Source of the DNA: an uncultured Lachnospiraceae bacterium
GTDB taxonomy: Bacteria; Bacillota; Clostridia; Lachnospirales; Lachnospiraceae
DNA: 8,872 nt
Reading direction: 5' to 3'
Assembly: GCA_947631075.1 (NCBI GenBank)
Contig: CANRJU010000091.1
Span: 1 to 8,872, forward strand
Positions 5,174 to 8,872 of this stretch are shown here, piece after piece. A program made the position numbers and the translations under genes. A model generated the notes under the pieces. The model was given only the letters and a program-made list of their open reading frames with translations. It searched no databases and was not told the origin of the DNA. Numbering within the stretch: the first letter of the stretch is position 1; each line of letters starts with the position of its first letter.

Positions 5174-6667
5174 ATGCCAAAAGAAATCGATGGAGTGACC
5201 TATTACACAGTACGGTTTCTGAACCGTGACCGCTCCGACCTTCTCGGCACCTGCGACGTGGAGAGCGGCGGGGACGCGACCGCCCTCGCCCCGCAGCCGG
5301 AGTCCTATGAGGGAGAAACCTTTACCGGCTGGAGCGCCGACATTACTCATGTGACGGAAGATATGACCGTCTGGCCGCTCTATGAAACACAGACCTTTAC
5401 CGTCCGCTTCTTAAACTATGCCGGGACGGACGTGCTGTCGCAGCAGAAGGTCGCGTATGGTGAGGATGCCGCGGCTCCCACCCCAGAGCGTGTCCAGGGG
5501 CATATCTTCCTGTGCTGGAACGCCCCGTTCAAGGAAGTGAAGTCCGACCTCACCATCCGGCCCGTTTATCGGACGGTGCCGGAGAAGCCCACACTGAACT
5601 TCTACCAGCGCAATGCGGACGATACCTCCGGGGAACTTATCAAGTCCTACGGAGCGGTCAATGCCTGCACCATCGTCCAGAAGCTGAGCGGCGAGTGTAC
5701 GATCAGCGTGAAGCTGCTGACCCGGCAAACTCAGGATTTCGTGACCGTGGAGAACCTGCTGGAGTTGGACGGGCTGGTCTTTCATATCACGGAGGTCAAG
5801 AAATCCATCTCCGGCGGGATGTGCTATACCGAGATGGCGGGAGAACACGTTTCCTACCTTCTCAACGACGACCGCTACAAAGTGGAGTCCTTCGATATGA
5901 CCGGCACACCGAGGGACATTCTCGCCATCCTCCTGTCCGGCACCCCGTTCACCGTGGGCGAAGTGGATGCGGCGGAGCCGGTCACGCTCCGCATCAACAA
6001 GGAAGTCACCCGCCGCGCCTGCGTCATGCAGCTTACCGCCCTCGCCGGGTGCGAGATTGAATACTACGGCTTTACCATCGGCCTGCGGAGCCACCTCGGC
6101 TCCCTACTCCCCATCGATATCATGAAGGTGGCGACGGTCAAGGATATCAGCTACGCCTACAACGTATCCGAGGGGACGATCAACTACTCTCTTTCCCTCT
6201 ACCGCAAGGGCGCATTGCAGCTGGGCGACGAACTGTCCATCGACTTCGCGCCCATGCGCATCAATGCCGCCAGCCGTGTCGTGGGCATCGACTGGAACCC
6301 CTTTAACTTCAAGGAGGTCAGCATCACCGTGGGGGATTACCTTCCCACACTGAACGACTCCCTCTATGAACTGATGACCTCCGTGGAGGATATCCGCCAG
6401 ACCACTTCCCGATACACGGTCGAGTTTGGGGAACTGATCGGCAACGGCACCTTCTATTTCACCCGTGCTTACCTGGACCGCCCGTATTTCCATATCCATA
6501 CCAGCGACGGCAGCAAAGGAACGGTCACGCTGAACAAGAAGGACGGCAGCGCCTTTTCCGCCTATGTGGGGGCTACGCTTTCCGGGGTAAATACCGACAC
6601 CGTCACACTGGTGGTGTTCTACTGTACGGTTCCCGACGAGAGCATTGAAACGACGGAGGTGACATGA
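5174..6667 (+). CDS. Tail hub / phage minor structural protein with N-terminal InlB-like repeats
   Basis: This 497-residue protein follows the tape measure gene, the place of the distal tail and tail-associated hub proteins. Residues 11-134 hold two similar units of about 60 residues (see the repeat entry). The middle, about 138-390, resembles the N-terminal region of phage minor structural proteins / prophage tail endopeptidases, which form the ring-shaped hub at the tail tip. Traits are an ACTIVQKLSGECTISVKLL strand pair, a VENLLELDGLVFHITEVKK segment, a YTEMAGEHVSYLL segment and TPRDILAILLSGTPF. A short helix (about 394-410) precedes a C-terminal beta-rich part (about 412-485). I see no protease or murein hydrolase motif. 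The AAGGAG site (5162-5167) ends 6 bases before the ATG. The last codons overlap the next gene. The hub assignment is by resemblance and position; the exact subfamily is uncertain. Confidence 0.75.
   Translation: MPKEIDGVTYYTVRFLNRDRSDLLGTCDVESGGDATALAPQPESYEGETFTGWSADITHVTEDMTVWPLYETQTFTVRFLNYAGTDVLSQQKVAYGEDAAAPTPERVQGHIFLCWNAPFKEVKSDLTIRPVYRTVPEKPTLNFYQRNADDTSGELIKSYGAVNACTIVQKLSGECTISVKLLTRQTQDFVTVENLLELDGLVFHITEVKKSISGGMCYTEMAGEHVSYLLNDDRYKVESFDMTGTPRDILAILLSGTPFTVGEVDAAEPVTLRINKEVTRRACVMQLTALAGCEIEYYGFTIGLRSHLGSLLPIDIMKVATVKDISYAYNVSEGTINYSLSLYRKGALQLGDELSIDFAPMRINAASRVVGIDWNPFNFKEVSITVGDYLPTLNDSLYELMTSVEDIRQTTSRYTVEFGELIGNGTFYFTRAYLDRPYFHIHTSDGSKGTVTLNKKDGSAFSAYVGATLSGVNTDTVTLVVFYCTVPDESIETTEVT
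5204..5575 (+). repeat. Two tandem InlB-like (Listeria-Bacteroides type) repeat units in the hub protein
   Basis: Unit 1 (residues 11-72) and unit 2 (about 74-134) share the frame T-V-R-F-L-N, then D-x-L, V-x-x-G-x-x-A, a proline, F-x-x-W, and D-x-T-x-x-P-x-Y-x-T. Unit 1 contains FTGWSADITHVTEDMTVWPLYE, split here as FTGW at 50-53 and VTEDMT at 60-65, which is close to surface-protein repeats of the InlB B-repeat / Listeria-Bacteroides type. These are small beta-grasp-like modules common in secreted bacterial adhesins. The two units have diverged in sequence, so the duplication is old. Confidence 0.7.
6655..6659 (+). promoter_or_regulatory. Ribosome binding site before the tail-tip alpha/alpha-barrel gene
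   Basis: GGAGG (within GGAGGTGA) lies inside the end of the hub gene. It is 4 bases before the ATG at 6664 and 7 bases before the in-frame ATG at 6667. The spacing favours 6667, and the hub stop (TGA 6665-6667) overlaps both. The protein differs by only one methionine. Confidence 0.65.
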
Positions 6668-8721
6668 TGGCGGGACTCTTTCCGGAACAAAAATACACAG
6701 ACGCCGCGGAGAAGGCCCTCGCCTTCATCAAGCGGCAGATGGACGTGAACAACTTCCAGTTCCAGATCACCTTTGCCGAACCCTATGGGGACGAGTACAA
6801 CGGCGACGTGGTCTGGGGCGAGATCACCGGCCTGACGCCGGACCATGACCAGGTCTTCCCCAAGTACATCGGTACCGCCGGCTACTTCGACTTTGCCTTT
6901 ACCGGGAAGGTGTCCGGCACCTGGCATGACGTCCCCGATTACGCAAACTGCGCCGTGAACGTGTATGTGATCCACGACGCCACCTATAAGGTCATCACCT
7001 GTCCGCTCAAGCCGGACGGGACCTGGGAGTCCGTGATGGAATACCGGGAGACCTACACCGTCCCCATCATCGACGAGGCGACCGGCGAACCCACCGGGCA
7101 GACCAGGGAGGAAGTCATCACTTACACCCTGGACTTTCCTGTGGGCGAAGGGATCAAGGAGTTCCGGCTGGCACGGAACCTGACCAGCCATTGGGAGCAG
7201 CTTCCGCCTACCGTCGAGGGAATGACGGCGGAGCGGCTGGTCTACGATGCGGCGGACGAGGTTTCCGCCGAGGACGGAGGTTTCGCCTACAGCTATTTTT
7301 CCTACTTCACCGTCCGGCTCTACAGCTATTCCGATGCCGAGTACCTGAACGACACCTGCCGTATCTGGAACGTGGGCGGCGGCAGATATGTCTGGTACAC
7401 CAACCTGGTCGCCCAAGGGCATAAGATCGGCAAGGTGATGCAGCAGGTCTGGCGGGAAGGCGCCTTTGCCTACGACGTGGTAGGCATCTCCGGCGCCATC
7501 GCCAACCTGACCACAGGACGGCTCCCGGCATCGTTCCTGATTCCCGCCGATGATCCGCAGTACAACAAGGACGGCTCCAATGCGCTCGGTGTGTACGGCT
7601 ATATGCTGAACTCCCGGACATGGGCCTACGATGTGGGGCTTGCACTCCTGGTCTTCACCACCAGCGGAGATTACGACCTCTGCAAAGAGATGCTGGGCCG
7701 CATGGCCTATGAGCAGAACGACGATGGGAGCTTCAATTTTTCCTACGACATCTATATCGGCCAGCTGTTTGACGGCTATGTCCGCCTGGGCGCGATCGGC
7801 TGGCTCCTGTGGGGAGCCTGCTACTACACACTGGAAAGCGGCGACCGAAGCTATGTGGACATGATCCAAAAGGGCGGCGACTGGATGATCTCCAAGCAGG
7901 TCACCGACACCAAGGACCCGCGCTACGGCCTGATGACCGGCGGCTATGGGACCTACAACATGGAGGACTATTCCTACAGCCCGGACGAGATCGAATGGTG
8001 TTCCGTGGAGCATCAGTGTTCCGGCCTGCAGGCGCTGGAGGGCTGCGCCCTGGTGCTGAAAGACCAGAAGTACAAGGAGGCGGCGGAACTGGTACGCGAC
8101 CAGCTTTATCTGAAATGCTATGACCGGGAGAACCGCCGCTTTGTCCAGGGCATCAACCGCTCCGTGGACGGCGCATGGGCGCTGGACTGCACCACCTGGG
8201 CGGGAATGCTGGCCTTCTCCATCGTCAATGACGATGCGGCCTTCGCCTGCCTGGAAACGGCGAAGGAGGTCTATCTGACCTCTGGAAAACCCATTGTGCA
8301 GAGTACGGAAAAGGACTACTACAACACCGCCTACAGCGATGCCGGGACCTTCTCCGGCTTCAGGCCATACAGCGACCGAACGCCGGATTACGCCGGGGCG
8401 CCGGACCTTGTATGGTCGGAGGGGACGCTGGGCTATGCCGCCCTCGCGCTGGTGCTGGGCAAGGTGGACGAGGCAAGGCGGTATGTCGACGAGTGTATCC
8501 GCCTGCAGGACTGCGAAGGCAGCACGGGCGGCGTGATCTATACCACCGCCACCTATGGAATGCTCCCCTGGGAGTTCCATGTCTGGGAGAGCGTGGTCTC
8601 TTCCTCTTGGCTCTACCTGCTCATCCACAACCCGGACGTGCTGTTTCCCCGGACGCTGCGTCAGGTCTATTACATGGCGAAAATCGTCGACATCCATGAC
8701 GAGCGGCCCTCCGGCGGCTGA
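6664..8721 (+). CDS. Putative tail-tip receptor-binding protein with alpha/alpha-barrel (six-hairpin glycosidase-like) domain
   Basis: This 685-residue protein is encoded directly after the hub gene and before the lysis genes, where siphophages place fibre or receptor-binding proteins. Residues 1-30 look helical. About 30-250 is beta-rich and aromatic, probably for attachment or glycan contact. About 300-660 shows repeated helical hairpins like those of (alpha/alpha)6-barrel carbohydrate enzymes. Examples are RTWAYDVGLALLVFTTSGDY (318-337), QNDDGSFNFSYD (351-362), LGAIGWLLWGACYYTL (375-390), the acidic motif DEIEWCSVEHQCSG (441-454), TTWAGMLAF (510-518), and DLVWSEGTLGYAALAL (581-596). The YD-x-x-LAL...Q-x-DGS-F pattern and the E-W-x-S-x-EH-x motif recall uncharacterised six-hairpin families. 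Candidate acids are D322, D354, D441, E442, E444, E449 and E586. No signal peptide or membrane segment is seen. Enzyme activity, substrate and virion location are inferred. A non-catalytic glycan-binding role is possible. Confidence 0.6.
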   Translation: MMAGLFPEQKYTDAAEKALAFIKRQMDVNNFQFQITFAEPYGDEYNGDVVWGEITGLTPDHDQVFPKYIGTAGYFDFAFTGKVSGTWHDVPDYANCAVNVYVIHDATYKVITCPLKPDGTWESVMEYRETYTVPIIDEATGEPTGQTREEVITYTLDFPVGEGIKEFRLARNLTSHWEQLPPTVEGMTAERLVYDAADEVSAEDGGFAYSYFSYFTVRLYSYSDAEYLNDTCRIWNVGGGRYVWYTNLVAQGHKIGKVMQQVWREGAFAYDVVGISGAIANLTTGRLPASFLIPADDPQYNKDGSNALGVYGYMLNSRTWAYDVGLALLVFTTSGDYDLCKEMLGRMAYEQNDDGSFNFSYDIYIGQLFDGYVRLGAIGWLLWGACYYTLESGDRSYVDMIQKGGDWMISKQVTDTKDPRYGLMTGGYGTYNMEDYSYSPDEIEWCSVEHQCSGLQALEGCALVLKDQKYKEAAELVRDQLYLKCYDRENRRFVQGINRSVDGAWALDCTTWAGMLAFSIVNDDAAFACLETAKEVYLTSGKPIVQSTEKDYYNTAYSDAGTFSGFRPYSDRTPDYAGAPDLVWSEGTLGYAALALVLGKVDEARRYVDECIRLQDCEGSTGGVIYTTATYGMLPWEFHVWESVVSSSWLYLLIHNPDVLFPRTLRQVYYMAKIVDIHDERPSGG

Positions 8722-8747
8722 CCGTGACAATGAAATCAAGGTAGATC

Positions 8748-8779
8748 GAGCGTCGGCTTTAAAGTCCGGCGCTCTTTTT
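8748..8779 (+). terminator. Intrinsic terminator at the end of the tail module
   Basis: GAGCGTCGG (8748-8756) pairs with CCGGCGCTC (8766-8774). This gives a nine-base-pair stem with one G-T wobble (8753 with 8769) and a nine-base loop. TTTTT (8775-8779) follows directly. It lies 26 bases after the tail-tip gene stop and separates the tail genes from the holin. The 89 bases between 8721 and 8811 hold this hairpin and the holin ribosome binding site. I see no convincing promoter in them. Confidence 0.85.
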
Positions 8780-8795
8780 ATACGAAAAAATATCT

Positions 8796-8802
8796 AAGGA
8801 GG
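8796..8802 (+). promoter_or_regulatory. Strong ribosome binding site for the holin
   Basis: AAGGAGG ends 8 bases before the ATG at 8811, near-consensus sequence and good spacing. It supports a real gene start although only 62 bases of the gene lie in the window. Confidence 0.8.
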
Positions 8803-8810
8803 ACAAGACA

Positions 8811-8872
8811 ATGAAACAAATCTGGACTGGCATTCAGATCGCTTTCTCCGCGCTGGGCGGCTTTCTCGGCTG
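8811..8872 (+). CDS. Phage holin, N-terminal fragment (toxin secretion/phage lysis holin type)
   Basis: The gene is cut by the window end. The first 20 residues read M-K-Q-I-W-T-G-I-Q-I-A-F-S-A-L-G-G-F-L-G. This start is typical of the holin family named toxin secretion/phage lysis holin, whose members begin with a short K/W-containing stretch and then a glycine- and alanine-rich membrane segment. Holins insert in the inner membrane and open it at a set time, letting endolysin reach the wall or triggering lysis. Position immediately after the last tail gene fits the start of a lysis cassette, with the endolysin expected further downstream. With so few residues the family call is probable rather than certain. 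Confidence 0.65.
   Translation, partial: MKQIWTGIQIAFSALGGFLG

Noticed and set aside
2502..5180. An 892-codon open frame on the minus strand covering the whole tape measure gene
   Set aside because: It is an antisense shadow. G/C-ending codons on the plus strand rarely create stops in that frame. Its product is low-complexity (G, D, H, R-rich) with no domain, while the plus strand encodes a clear tape measure with a strong ribosome binding site.
7978..8043. W-C-S...H-Q-C motif considered as a LanC-like zinc site (lanthipeptide cyclase also has an alpha/alpha barrel)
   Set aside because: LanC needs a W-C-Y/H-G motif and a separate C-H-G motif. Neither is present, and the gene is embedded in a tail operon without precursor or dehydratase genes.
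6664..8721. Diversity-generating retroelement target in the tail-tip gene
   Set aside because: No near-identical template repeat or reverse transcriptase is in the window, and the C terminus does not look like a C-type lectin variable region. It could only be excluded fully with flanking sequence.
6619..8739. A 706-codon open frame on the minus strand opposite the tail-tip gene
   Set aside because: Same codon-bias shadow effect. It matches no family and would run against an otherwise wholly co-directional operon.
8722..8747. Short extension frame overlapping the terminator (plus-strand frame ending near 8797)
   Set aside because: It is a shadow of the tail-tip gene in another frame that reads through the terminator hairpin; no ribosome binding site or family resemblance.

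Overview
The window is a contiguous, all-plus-strand block from a long-tailed, non-contractile (siphovirus-type) phage or prophage of a Gram-positive host. It runs from the head-tail junction genes through the tail genes to the first codons of a holin. Three things suggest a host in the Clostridia, probably an Oscillospiraceae or Lachnospiraceae gut lineage: strong AGGAGG-type ribosome binding sites, G/C-ending codon preference, and protein types common in such phages (phi13-type major tail protein, TP901-type tape measure, toxin-secretion/lysis-type holin). The host assignment is inference. No integrase, repressor, att site, tRNA or host gene is present, so lytic phage, active prophage and remnant cannot be told apart.

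Layout. 2-1323: four small head-completion and neck genes (gp6-like connector, head-closure/head-tail adaptor, HK97 gp10-like protein, tail-terminator-like protein), overlapping or spaced by 1-2 bases. 1320-1970: major tail (tube) protein. 1967-2505: tail assembly chaperone pair, with a perfect A AAA AAC slippery heptamer (2314-2320) that moves ribosomes into the -1 frame and gives a G-T fusion of about 179 residues. 2507-2529: a hairpin plus T-run that looks like an intrinsic terminator, in the gap before the tape measure gene. 2559-5159: 866-residue tape measure protein with an N-terminal coiled coil, a TP901-type core, hydrophobic segments and a strict 11-residue aromatic repeat. 5174-6667: tail hub / minor structural protein that carries two InlB-like (Listeria-Bacteroides type) repeats at its N terminus. 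6664-8721: 685-residue protein with a beta-rich N-terminal part and an apparent alpha/alpha-barrel (six-hairpin glycosidase-like) C-terminal part, probably a receptor-binding or polysaccharide-active tail-tip component. 8748-8779: intrinsic terminator. 8811 onward: start of the holin, i.e. the lysis module.

How it works together. The first four products close the filled head and join it to the tail. The tube protein polymerises around the tape measure, which the G and G-T chaperones keep soluble. The hub and the alpha/alpha-barrel protein form the tip that meets the cell surface. Tight overlaps imply translational coupling along one transcript. The terminator before the tape measure probably lowers its dose relative to the abundant tube protein.

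The most notable points are the tip architecture (InlB-like repeats fused to the hub, no recognisable separate Dit gene, and an enzyme-like alpha/alpha-barrel protein), the frameshift site, and the two terminators placed inside a late operon.
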